From a bacterium MnTg04 (GTDB lineage: Bacteria; Pseudomonadota; Gammaproteobacteria; Steroidobacterales; MnTg04): a DNA stretch of 5,474 bases. Positions within the stretch are counted from its first letter, which is position 1, and each line of letters opens with the position of its first letter. The DNA lies in assembly GCA_008975185.1 (NCBI GenBank), contig BFAU01000156.1, positions 1 through 5,474 on the forward strand, given 5' to 3'. A program made the translations under genes and the position numbers. The notes below the pieces were generated by a model. The model saw nothing but the letters and a program-made list of their open reading frames with translations, was not told where the DNA came from and made no database searches. Positions 1 through 5,439 of this stretch are shown here, piece by piece.

Positions 1-130
1 CTTCGCTCCGCTGGAGAACCCGCAGATAGCCATTTCCGTGCTGGTCGAAAACGGCGGCAGCGGCGGCAGAGCCGCCGGGCCGGTGGTCCGACAGGTCCTC
101 GATGCCTGGTTCCAGGGGCAGAACCAGTGA
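1..130 (+). CDS. mrdA: Penicillin-binding protein 2, C-terminal end (partial)
   Basis: This is the 3' end of the gene, read from base 2 as 42 codons plus TGA at 128-130. The peptide opens with FAPLENPQIAISVLVENGG, which matches the last strands of class B PBP transpeptidase domains (usual form: FAP..NP.IAV.V.VENGG). It ends in a helix, VVRQVLDAWF, followed by a short tail. PBP2 is the D,D-transpeptidase of the elongasome: it is anchored in the inner membrane and crosslinks the strands made by RodA. The SxxK, SxN and KTG motifs lie upstream of the window, so activity cannot be judged here. The assignment rests on the short C-terminal match and on rodA following directly with a four-base overlap, the standard mrdA-rodA order. 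PBP3 (ftsI) is less likely because its partner would be ftsW in another cluster. Confidence 0.88.
   Translation, partial: FAPLENPQIAISVLVENGGSGGRAAGPVVRQVLDAWFQGQNQ
61..77 (+). repeat. GC hairpin inside the mrdA 3' end
   Basis: CGGCGGC (61-67) and GCCGCCG (71-77) form a perfect 7-bp stem closed by the three-base loop AGA. An extra GGCGGC copy lies just upstream at about 53-58. The hairpin lies inside the codons for the glycine/alanine-rich PBP2 tail, about 37 bases before the rodA ribosome binding site. There is no T-tract, so it is not an intrinsic terminator. It may simply reflect GGC/GCC codon use. Confidence 0.45.
114..118 (+). promoter_or_regulatory. Ribosome binding site of rodA
   Basis: AGGGG at 114-118 lies 8 bases before the GTG at 127, a good Shine-Dalgarno distance. 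It supports GTG at 127 as the rodA start although it is not ATG and overlaps the mrdA stop. Confidence 0.55.
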
Positions 131-1263
131 TTTTTATTGAGGCCGAACAGTTCCGACCCAATCGCGCGCTGAGTTTCGCGGGGCGCCTCCTGCGCAAGCT
201 ATGTATCGACGGCCCGCTGCTGATCGCCTTGCTGCTGCTGGCTGGTGCCGGTCTGTTCGTGCTGTACAGCGCAGGCGGCCAGCAGGCCGACCTGGTTTTA
301 CGGCAACTGCTCAGGGTCGGGGTTGCCCTCGCCGCCTTGCTGGTCGTAGCCCAGATACCGCCAAAATACCTGCGTATGTGGTCTCCATGGTTGTACCTGG
401 CCGGCATGATAATGCTGATACTGGTGCTGGTAACGGGCGCCAGCGGTAAGGGCGCGCAACGCTGGCTCGACCTCGGCCTGTTCCGCTTTCAGCCGGCGGA
501 AATCATGAAGCTGGCAGTCCCGATGATGGCCGCTTGGGTTTTACATGGCCGGCGCCTGCCTCCGGACGCCAAGGACCTGTTAAAGCTGCTGGTCATCATT
601 TTGCTGCCGACGATCCTGATCGCCACGCAACCCGACCTTGGCACCGCATTGCTGATCTGTGCGTCGGGCATCCTGCTGATCCTGCTCGCCGGTTTGTCGG
701 GCCGTTTCATTCTGCTGGCAGGCGGGCTCGCGATGGGTGCACTGCCGTTACTTTGGCACTTCATGCGCGATTATCAGAAACAACGCGTACTGACCTTTCT
801 CAACCCGGAAACCGACCCGCTCGGATCCGGGTATCACATTATCCAGTCGAAAATCGCGATCGGGTCAGGCGGGGTATTTGGCAAGGGCTGGCTGAACGGG
901 TCCCAGGCCCACCTGGAATTTCTGCCCGAACGATCGACGGATTTCATTTTCGCCGTACTCGGAGAGGAATTTGGTCTGCTTGGGCTGTTGTCGATGCTTG
1001 TCGCTTATCTTTTCGTGGTCAGCCGCGGCTTGTATATCGCCGTACACGGACAGGACACCTTTTGCCGCCTGCTCGCCGGGTCAATCAGCCTGACTTTCTT
1101 TATTTACGTTTTTGTCAATGCCGGCATGGTCACAGGCCTGCTGCCCGTCGTCGGGATTCCCCTGCCCCTGGTTAGTTATGGCGGAACTTCGATGGTGACC
1201 CTGATGGTGGGTTTCGGTATGCTGATGTCTTTCCAGTCGCATCGAAAACTGCTGCCAACGTGA
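127..1263 (+). CDS. rodA: Rod-shape SEDS peptidoglycan glycosyltransferase RodA
   Basis: RodA polymerises lipid II into glycan strands during cell elongation, as an inner-membrane complex with PBP2. The 378-residue product (E. coli: 370) is hydrophobic with about ten membrane segments from residue 31 on. SEDS landmarks are AQIPP (75-79), SKGAQRWLDLG-like GKGAQRWLDLG (107-117), RFQPAEI (120-126), QPDLGT (168-173), the block from DPLGSGYHIIQSKIAIGSGG (230-249), LEFLPERSTDFIFA (263-276) and PLPLVSYGG (345-353). The catalytic Asp (D262 in E. coli) is D272; the conserved Glu of the QPxE motif is E125. The start is GTG, whose bases 2-4 form the mrdA stop (GTGA, 127-130), so translation is probably coupled to mrdA. 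An AGGGG site 8 bases upstream supports it. The N-terminal cytoplasmic tail is about ten residues longer than in E. coli. FtsW is excluded by the stronger RodA motif match and the mrdA neighbour. Confidence 0.97.
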   Translation: MIFIEAEQFRPNRALSFAGRLLRKLCIDGPLLIALLLLAGAGLFVLYSAGGQQADLVLRQLLRVGVALAALLVVAQIPPKYLRMWSPWLYLAGMIMLILVLVTGASGKGAQRWLDLGLFRFQPAEIMKLAVPMMAAWVLHGRRLPPDAKDLLKLLVIILLPTILIATQPDLGTALLICASGILLILLAGLSGRFILLAGGLAMGALPLLWHFMRDYQKQRVLTFLNPETDPLGSGYHIIQSKIAIGSGGVFGKGWLNGSQAHLEFLPERSTDFIFAVLGEEFGLLGLLSMLVAYLFVVSRGLYIAVHGQDTFCRLLAGSISLTFFIYVFVNAGMVTGLLPVVGIPLPLVSYGGTSMVTLMVGFGMLMSFQSHRKLLPT

Positions 1264-2291
1264 CCCGACCATTGCCTCTGACGCTCACCGGACCCGACAA
1301 AACCAGTTTTCGTTTTTTCATTTTTATTTTCTTGCTGGTGCTGGTTGTTCCGGCCCGCGCCATCGACATCGACAGAGCAGACGTTCGCGCATTTATTCTG
1401 GAAATGCAGCGCGATCATGGATTCGATAACGGCCAACTGGCGGGCTGGCTCAGCCAAGCGGAATCCAAGCCAGGAATCATCGAGCTGATCAGCCGGCCGG
1501 CGGAAAAAGTGAAGCCGTGGCATGAGTACCGGCAGATATTCCTGGGCGATGAACGCATTAGACGCGGCAAGGAGTTTTACCGAAACAACCTGGCAGCCAT
1601 CCTGTCCGCGGCCGATACTTCCGGCGTCGATGCGGAGATTATCGCCGCCATCATCGGCGTGGAAACCTATTACGGAGACCGCCCGGGCAAGAACAGGATC
1701 ATTGACGCACTCAGTACGCTGGCTTTCGATTACCCACCACGGCAGAAATTCTTTAGACGGGAACTGGCCAAATTCTTCGAACTGGCCCGCGCACAAGGAA
1801 TGGACCCGCTCACGCCCGTCGGGTCCTATGCGGGCGCCATGGGCATGCCGCAGTTCATGCCCAGCAGTTACCTGGCTTATGCTGAGGATGGCGATGGCGA
1901 CGGCAAGAAGGACATCTGGGAGAACATCGCCGATGTCACCGCCAGTGTCGGCCATTACCTCGTACATCACGGCTGGAAAAGTGAAGCCACCATTGCGGTG
2001 CCGGCGCAAGTCCCGGCGGCAATGACGGCCGCGGCGCCCGGCAAAGCGCTGGGCCTGGACACCAGCGTGGGCCAGTTGCGCGCACAAGGGGTGCACTTCG
2101 ACAGCGGGCAGATGGATGAGCAAACGCCGGCAGTCCTGATCCAGCTGGAAAGCGAAAATGGGCCGGTTTTCTGGGTCGGGTTTGCCAACTTCCACGCAAT
2201 TACCCGTTACAACCGCAGCCGGATGTACGCGATGGCAGTTTTCGAGCTGGCCAGTGAAATCAAAAAACGACAGCCGGCAGATTCTGAATAA
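1260..2291 (+). CDS. mltB: Periplasmic lytic transglycosylase, MltB family (GH103)
   Basis: This enzyme cleaves the MurNAc-GlcNAc bond of peptidoglycan non-hydrolytically, leaving 1,6-anhydroMurNAc ends. The product is 343 residues. The catalytic Glu is E135 in GVETYYG (133-139), corresponding to E162 of E. coli MltB. AGAMGMPQFMPSSY (191-204) is the second family motif. DGDGDGKKD (210-218) is the EF-hand-like calcium loop known from Slt35, the soluble form of E. coli MltB. NFHAITRYNRSRMYAMAV (310-327) is the conserved C-terminal motif. A signal peptide is clear: hydrophobic 19-30, then PARA with likely cleavage after A34. There is no lipobox and no cysteine anywhere in the protein, so it is not a lipoprotein like E. 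coli MltB. It resembles P. aeruginosa SltB1, which lies in the same operon position. No C-terminal peptidoglycan-binding domain is present. GTG at 1260 overlaps the rodA stop (GTGA); no strong Shine-Dalgarno is visible, which suggests coupled translation. TTG at 1272 is a weaker alternative start. Confidence 0.94.
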   Translation: MTRPLPLTLTGPDKTSFRFFIFIFLLVLVVPARAIDIDRADVRAFILEMQRDHGFDNGQLAGWLSQAESKPGIIELISRPAEKVKPWHEYRQIFLGDERIRRGKEFYRNNLAAILSAADTSGVDAEIIAAIIGVETYYGDRPGKNRIIDALSTLAFDYPPRQKFFRRELAKFFELARAQGMDPLTPVGSYAGAMGMPQFMPSSYLAYAEDGDGDGKKDIWENIADVTASVGHYLVHHGWKSEATIAVPAQVPAAMTAAAPGKALGLDTSVGQLRAQGVHFDSGQMDEQTPAVLIQLESENGPVFWVGFANFHAITRYNRSRMYAMAVFELASEIKKRQPADSE

Positions 2292-3069
2292 GGTAACGAC
2301 ATTATTGGCTATCGCCGTCTTGTTGCCGGCCCTGCCCGCCTGTGCGGGCCGCAAAGACAGCGCGCCGTCCACACCGGTGGCGCCCGGGCAGATTCGGGAA
2401 GTCGTTCCAAAAGTGGAACCCAGGAGCGCCAGTGGCAACCCGGCATTCTATGAAGTCCGTGGAAAACGTTATCACGTGCTGGATGATGCAGACGGTTACC
2501 GGGAAAGCGGCGTGGCGTCCTGGTACGGTAAAAAATTCCATGGCCGCCCGACGGCGACCGGCGAGCGATTCGATATGTACGCGGCAAGCGCCGCGCACAA
2601 AACATTGCCGCTGCCGGCGTACGCGCGGGTAACGAACCTGGAAAACGGCCGCAGCATTATCGTTCGCATCAACGATCGCGGACCCTTTGTAGCCAACCGC
2701 CTGATCGACCTTTCCTATGGCGCCGCCGTGGAGCTGGACATGATCGGAAACGGCACCAGTTTTGTCGAAGTCGAGGTCGTTACCCCGAAATCCGGGCGCG
2801 GGAAACATGGCGGCGGCCGGCTACCCATGGTTCCCGGCACCCTTTTTGTGCAGGTTGGTGCGTTTTCCGACCGCGGCAACGCGTCCCGCCTGCGATCCAT
2901 GCTGCTCAACGCTGGCCTAAAGGACGTGGTCATCCGCAAGGATCGCGTGGATGGCCGGCGAATCTACCGCGTCCGCGTAGGCCCGGTCGCCAATGTGGAT
3001 GAATTCGACGCCACTGTTGAACGGGTTGGCGAGCTCGGCGTCAGCGATGCATATCTCGCGACTGAATAG
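2254..3069 (+). CDS. rlpA: Septal ring lytic transglycosylase RlpA, outer-membrane lipoprotein
   Basis: RlpA is an outer-membrane lipoprotein; in P. aeruginosa it cleaves glycan strands lacking stem peptides and helps daughter cells separate. With GTG at 2254 as start the product is 271 residues. A basic n-region and hydrophobic stretch lead to the lipobox LPAC, with the lipidated Cys at residue 30 (TGT, 2341-2343). After a Pro-rich linker comes a double-psi beta-barrel domain (about 86-175) with GVASWYGKKFHGR, TATGERFD, AAHKTLP, RVTNLENGRS and VRINDRGPF. Candidate catalytic residues are E104, H115 and D141. A SPOR domain follows (about 196-270, opening TLFVQVGAFSDRGNA), which in this family binds denuded glycans at the septum. 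The start is uncertain. The reading frame stays open far into mltB, with an ATG at 2158, but only a start near 2254 places the signal peptide at the N-terminus. This gives a 38-base overlap with mltB. CTG at 2284 is a further option. Confidence 0.93.
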   Translation: MKSKNDSRQILNKVTTLLAIAVLLPALPACAGRKDSAPSTPVAPGQIREVVPKVEPRSASGNPAFYEVRGKRYHVLDDADGYRESGVASWYGKKFHGRPTATGERFDMYAASAAHKTLPLPAYARVTNLENGRSIIVRINDRGPFVANRLIDLSYGAAVELDMIGNGTSFVEVEVVTPKSGRGKHGGGRLPMVPGTLFVQVGAFSDRGNASRLRSMLLNAGLKDVVIRKDRVDGRRIYRVRVGPVANVDEFDATVERVGELGVSDAYLATE

Positions 3070-3105
3070 GCCGGCGGTTTTTTTGTGCGCGGGTTGCCTG
3101 CAAAG

Positions 3106-3135
3106 CTGTCAACTCTGACGCAGCCGAATTACAAT
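3106..3135 (+). promoter_or_regulatory. Candidate sigma70-type promoter for dacA
   Basis: CTGTCA (3106-3111) matches the -35 consensus TTGACA at four of six positions. TACAAT (3130-3135) matches the -10 consensus at five of six. The spacer is 18 bases. A transcript would begin near 3142 and carry a leader of about 35 bases. The location in the only real gap of the cluster supports it. The assignment is by eye, and no operator is recognisable. Confidence 0.45.
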
Positions 3136-3166
3136 TCATTTTATCACCAGGCAAGCACCGTTTCCC

Positions 3167-3173
3167 GGAAGGA
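3167..3173 (+). promoter_or_regulatory. Ribosome binding site of dacA
   Basis: GGAAGGA at 3167-3173 is a strong Shine-Dalgarno match directly upstream of the ATG at 3177; the spacing is somewhat short at 3-4 bases. It is the best ribosome binding site in the window and fixes the dacA start. Confidence 0.65.
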
Positions 3174-3176
3174 ACC

Positions 3177-4322
3177 ATGAACAGAAAATCGCAAGGACTC
3201 CTGTCGCTCGTTCTGCTGGCGCTGATCGCTTTGCCGGTCGCGGCGCAAGACACGCCGATCCCCGCACCGCCGGCGATCAACGCGACCGCGTGGATACTGA
3301 TGGAAGCGCATTCCGGGTTCGTGCTCGGCGAAAAAAATCCGAGCCAGCATATCGAGCCAGCCAGTATCACCAAAATGATGACCGCGTTTGCGGTTTTCAA
3401 TGAGCTGGCCAATGGCGATATTTCGCTAACCGACATGGTGCAGGTCAGCGAGAAAGCCTGGCGCACGCCCGGCTCGCGGATGTTTATCGAGGTAAACAGC
3501 CAGGTTTCCGTCGAGGAACTGTTGCAGGGGATGATCGTCCAGTCGGGGAACGACGCGAGTGTTGCGCTGGCCGAATTCGTTGCCGGCAGCGAAGAAACTT
3601 TTGCCGAAATGATGAACCAGTACGCGGTACAGCTCGGCATGGTCGATTCCAGCTTCCGGAACAGCACCGGCCTGCCGGCGAAGGACCATTACACTTCGCC
3701 GCGTGACATCGCGATACTGGCCCGGGCGCTGATCGAGCGGTTCCCGGTTTATTACCGCTGGTATTCGCAAAAGGAATACACCTACAACGGAATTACCCAG
3801 CGCAACAGGAATGCACTGCTGTGGCAGGATACGACGGTCGACGGCATCAAGACCGGACATACCGAATCGGCCGGTTATTGCCTGGTATCGTCGGCGAACC
3901 GCGGCCCGATGCGGCTGATATCGGTGGTTATGGGCACGCCCAGTTCACGGGCGCGCAGCGATGCCAGCCAGGCGATGCTCAACTACGGCTTTCGCTTTTA
4001 CGAAACTCATGAATTGTATGCCGCCGGGCAGAGCGTCAACGATATCCGGGTCTGGAAGGGAACCCGGGAAAGAGCCGGCCTCGGTGTAAAACAGGGACTC
4101 TTCATCACCATCCCGAGGGGCCGCTATGACGACCTGCGGGCGGAGATAGACCTGCCGCCGCAAATTCTGGCTCCGCTGAGCACCGAACAGGCGATCGGCG
4201 AAATACGGGTCTCGCTGGATGAGCGGTTGATCGCGCAACAACCCCTGTACCCGCTGGCCAATATCCCTCTGGGCGGTTTTTTCGATCGTGCAATCGATGA
4301 AATCAAGCTTTGGTTTGACTGA
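3177..4322 (+). CDS. dacA: D-alanyl-D-alanine carboxypeptidase (PBP5/6 family)
   Basis: DacA removes the terminal D-Ala from pentapeptide stems in the periplasm and so limits crosslinking. The 381-residue product begins with a signal peptide (hydrophobic 8-22, likely cleavage after VAA at 23). The three active-site motifs are present: SITK (nucleophile S63, K66), SGN (S123-N125) and KTG (225-227). The block ESAGYCLVSSA (230-240) is also typical. The domain after about residue 284 is the beta-rich PBP5 C-terminal domain, with IRVWKG, GLFITIPRG and LDLPPQI-like IDLPPQI. The last 16 residues, GGFFDRAIDEIKLWFD, form the amphipathic helix that tethers PBP5-type enzymes to the outer face of the inner membrane. 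Length is normal (E. coli PBP5 precursor about 400). It is the only gene here with ATG, a strong ribosome binding site and a candidate promoter of its own, so it probably heads a second transcription unit. Paralogue naming (dacA versus dacC) cannot be settled from one copy. Confidence 0.96.
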   Translation: MNRKSQGLLSLVLLALIALPVAAQDTPIPAPPAINATAWILMEAHSGFVLGEKNPSQHIEPASITKMMTAFAVFNELANGDISLTDMVQVSEKAWRTPGSRMFIEVNSQVSVEELLQGMIVQSGNDASVALAEFVAGSEETFAEMMNQYAVQLGMVDSSFRNSTGLPAKDHYTSPRDIAILARALIERFPVYYRWYSQKEYTYNGITQRNRNALLWQDTTVDGIKTGHTESAGYCLVSSANRGPMRLISVVMGTPSSRARSDASQAMLNYGFRFYETHELYAAGQSVNDIRVWKGTRERAGLGVKQGLFITIPRGRYDDLRAEIDLPPQILAPLSTEQAIGEIRVSLDERLIAQQPLYPLANIPLGGFFDRAIDEIKLWFD

Positions 4323-4337
4323 TCGGAAACGCAGCCT

Positions 4338-5186
4338 GTGAACGATCGACACCGGTTGTGTTTTCTTGACGGCGAAATGCTGCCGCTGGCCAAAGCGAAG
4401 GTTTCGGTACTCGACAGAAGTTTCCTGTTCGGCGACGGCGTATACGAAGTCATCCCGGTTTACGATGGCCAGCCGTTCGTCCTCGATTCACATCTGCAAA
4501 GGCTGGCCAACAGCCTGTCCGCGGTGCATATGCGCTGCGATTTCGATTTTGCCGGCCTGGTCGCACGGCTGATCAAACAAAATGGCGGCGGCGACATGGC
4601 AATCTATATCCAGGTCAGCCGCGGTGCGCCAAAGGAAAGAAACCACCTGATTCCGGCGGCGATCGAGGCGACCGTTTTCGCGATGACGCAAGCCTTCCCG
4701 GCGCCATCGGAAAAGGCAATGGAAACCGGTGTATCGGCGACGATCTGCGAGGATTTTCGCTGGCAGCGCTGCGACATCAAGGCGACATCGTTGCTGGCCA
4801 ATGTGATGCTCCGGCAACAGGCGGCCGACCAGGATGCGGATGAAGCCATACTCGAAAGAGACGGGATGATTACCGAGGGCTCGTCCAGCAGCGTATTCGC
4901 GTTGATCGACGACACGTTGCGCACAGCCGAGGACGCGCCCGTATTGTTGCCCGGGACGACGCGCGACCGGGTCATCGATGTTGCGCGCGACCTGGGAATA
5001 ACCGTAGTCAGCCGGGGATTCAGCAAGACCGAGTTATACGAGGCAGACGAAGTCTGGATCTGCAGCGCGTTGCGCGAGCTTTTGCCGGTTACCCGGCTGG
5101 ATGGCCGGCCGGTCGGAGATGGATTGCCGGGGCCGGTATGGAAAAAAGTTTACCGGGCTTTTCAAATTGCCAAAAGATCCTGCTGA
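4338..5186 (+). CDS. dat: D-amino acid (D-alanine) aminotransferase, PLP fold type IV
   Basis: This cytoplasmic PLP enzyme catalyses D-Ala + 2-oxoglutarate <=> pyruvate + D-Glu, linking the two D-amino acids needed for peptidoglycan. The 282-residue product matches the length of Bacillus D-amino acid aminotransferase. Family landmarks are SFLFGDGVYEVIPVYDG (28-44), RWQRCDIKATSLLANV (141-156) with the PLP lysine K148, TEGSSSSVF (179-187) with E180, and LLPGTTRDRV (203-212). The carboxylate-trap residues of the Bacillus enzyme (Tyr31, Arg98, His100) appear conserved as Y36, R101 and H103 (motif RNH). That favours D-amino acid specificity over branched-chain aminotransferase (IlvE) or aminodeoxychorismate lyase (PabC). 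The start is GTG, 15 bases after the dacA stop, with a weak GGA site at 4325-4327. The next in-frame ATG (4377) would remove the first strand. Co-transcription with dacA is likely. The gene is absent at this position in E. coli and Pseudomonas. Confidence 0.92.
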   Translation: MNDRHRLCFLDGEMLPLAKAKVSVLDRSFLFGDGVYEVIPVYDGQPFVLDSHLQRLANSLSAVHMRCDFDFAGLVARLIKQNGGGDMAIYIQVSRGAPKERNHLIPAAIEATVFAMTQAFPAPSEKAMETGVSATICEDFRWQRCDIKATSLLANVMLRQQAADQDADEAILERDGMITEGSSSSVFALIDDTLRTAEDAPVLLPGTTRDRVIDVARDLGITVVSRGFSKTELYEADEVWICSALRELLPVTRLDGRPVGDGLPGPVWKKVYRAFQIAKRSC

Positions 5187-5439
5187 CACATTGCTCGAGT
5201 TCCCCTGTGATTTTCCGATCAAGGTCATGGGAAAGTATGCCGATGATTTTGAGGCCCTGGTCACGGAGATCGCCGAGCGTCATGTCGGCGCCTTACCGGC
5301 CGGAGCAGTCAGTTCGCGGCCGAGCAGCAACCGGCGGTTTGTCGCGGTCACCATCGTGATCAGGGCGCAAAGCAAGCGGCAACTGGATGAGTTGTATCTG
5401 GAACTGACCTCCACTGAACAAGTCCTGATGGCGTTATGA
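5167..5439 (+). CDS. ybeD: YbeD family protein (DUF493)
   Basis: This is a small cytoplasmic protein with an ACT-like ferredoxin fold in the E. coli homologue; its molecular role is not established, though it usually sits beside lipB. Recognisable matches to E. coli YbeD are LLEFPCDFPIKVMGK (LLEFPTPFTYKVMG in E. coli), the RHVG segment, a serine-rich loop (SSRPSSNRRF), VAVTIVIRAQS, LYLEL and the ending VLMAL. With TTG at 5167 as start it has 90 residues (E. coli: 87) with eight before LLEFP, close to the family. No good Shine-Dalgarno precedes this TTG. The start lies 20 bases inside the end of dat, so ribosomes finishing dat may reinitiate. In-frame ATGs at 5119 and 5101 would add 16 or 22 residues unlike the family. 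GGAG abuts the ATG at 5119 without spacing, so that start is unlikely. The 3' end overlaps lipB. Confidence 0.85.
   Translation: MPKDPADTLLEFPCDFPIKVMGKYADDFEALVTEIAERHVGALPAGAVSSRPSSNRRFVAVTIVIRAQSKRQLDELYLELTSTEQVLMAL

Larger units (their letters stand above)
3070..3176 (+). other. Intergenic gap between rlpA and dacA
   Basis: At 107 bases this is the only sizeable non-coding stretch in the window; elsewhere genes overlap or lie within 15 bases. It holds a T7 run (3078-3084) after a GC-rich stretch, a candidate promoter (3106-3135) and the dacA ribosome binding site (3167-3173). I find no convincing terminator hairpin, no tRNA and no small ORF. It probably separates an upstream mrdA-rodA-mltB-rlpA unit from a dacA-dat-ybeD-lipB unit, with possible read-through. 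Confidence 0.6.

Noticed and set aside
534..1175. 213-residue open frame on the plus strand inside rodA
   Set aside because: It is in a different frame from rodA, is Arg/Pro/Ala-rich with no family match, and rodA is intact throughout this stretch.
1863..1920. GATGGC-type short repeats in mltB
   Set aside because: They encode the Asp/Gly calcium loop (DGDGDGKKD) of the MltB family and are explained by the protein motif.
1176..2438. 420-residue open frame on the minus strand across mltB and the rlpA start
   Set aside because: It lies wholly opposite mltB and rlpA, whose products have intact family motifs. Its translation shows no recognisable domain and has the Arg/Pro/Gln-rich look of a GC-rich shadow frame.
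3070..3084. Possible intrinsic terminator after rlpA (GGCCGGCGG followed by T7)
   Set aside because: The T-run is right, but I find no upstream arm complementary to the GC-rich segment; GCCGGC is only a short self-palindrome that cannot form a stem with a loop.
3041..3667. 208-residue open frame on the minus strand over the dacA start and the gap
   Set aside because: It is opposite the signal peptide and SITK/SGN region of dacA, and no domain is recognisable in it.
4321..4347. Inverted repeat GATCG/CGATC spanning the dat ribosome binding site and start
   Set aside because: It is only five base pairs with a 17-base loop and does not extend; this is expected by chance.
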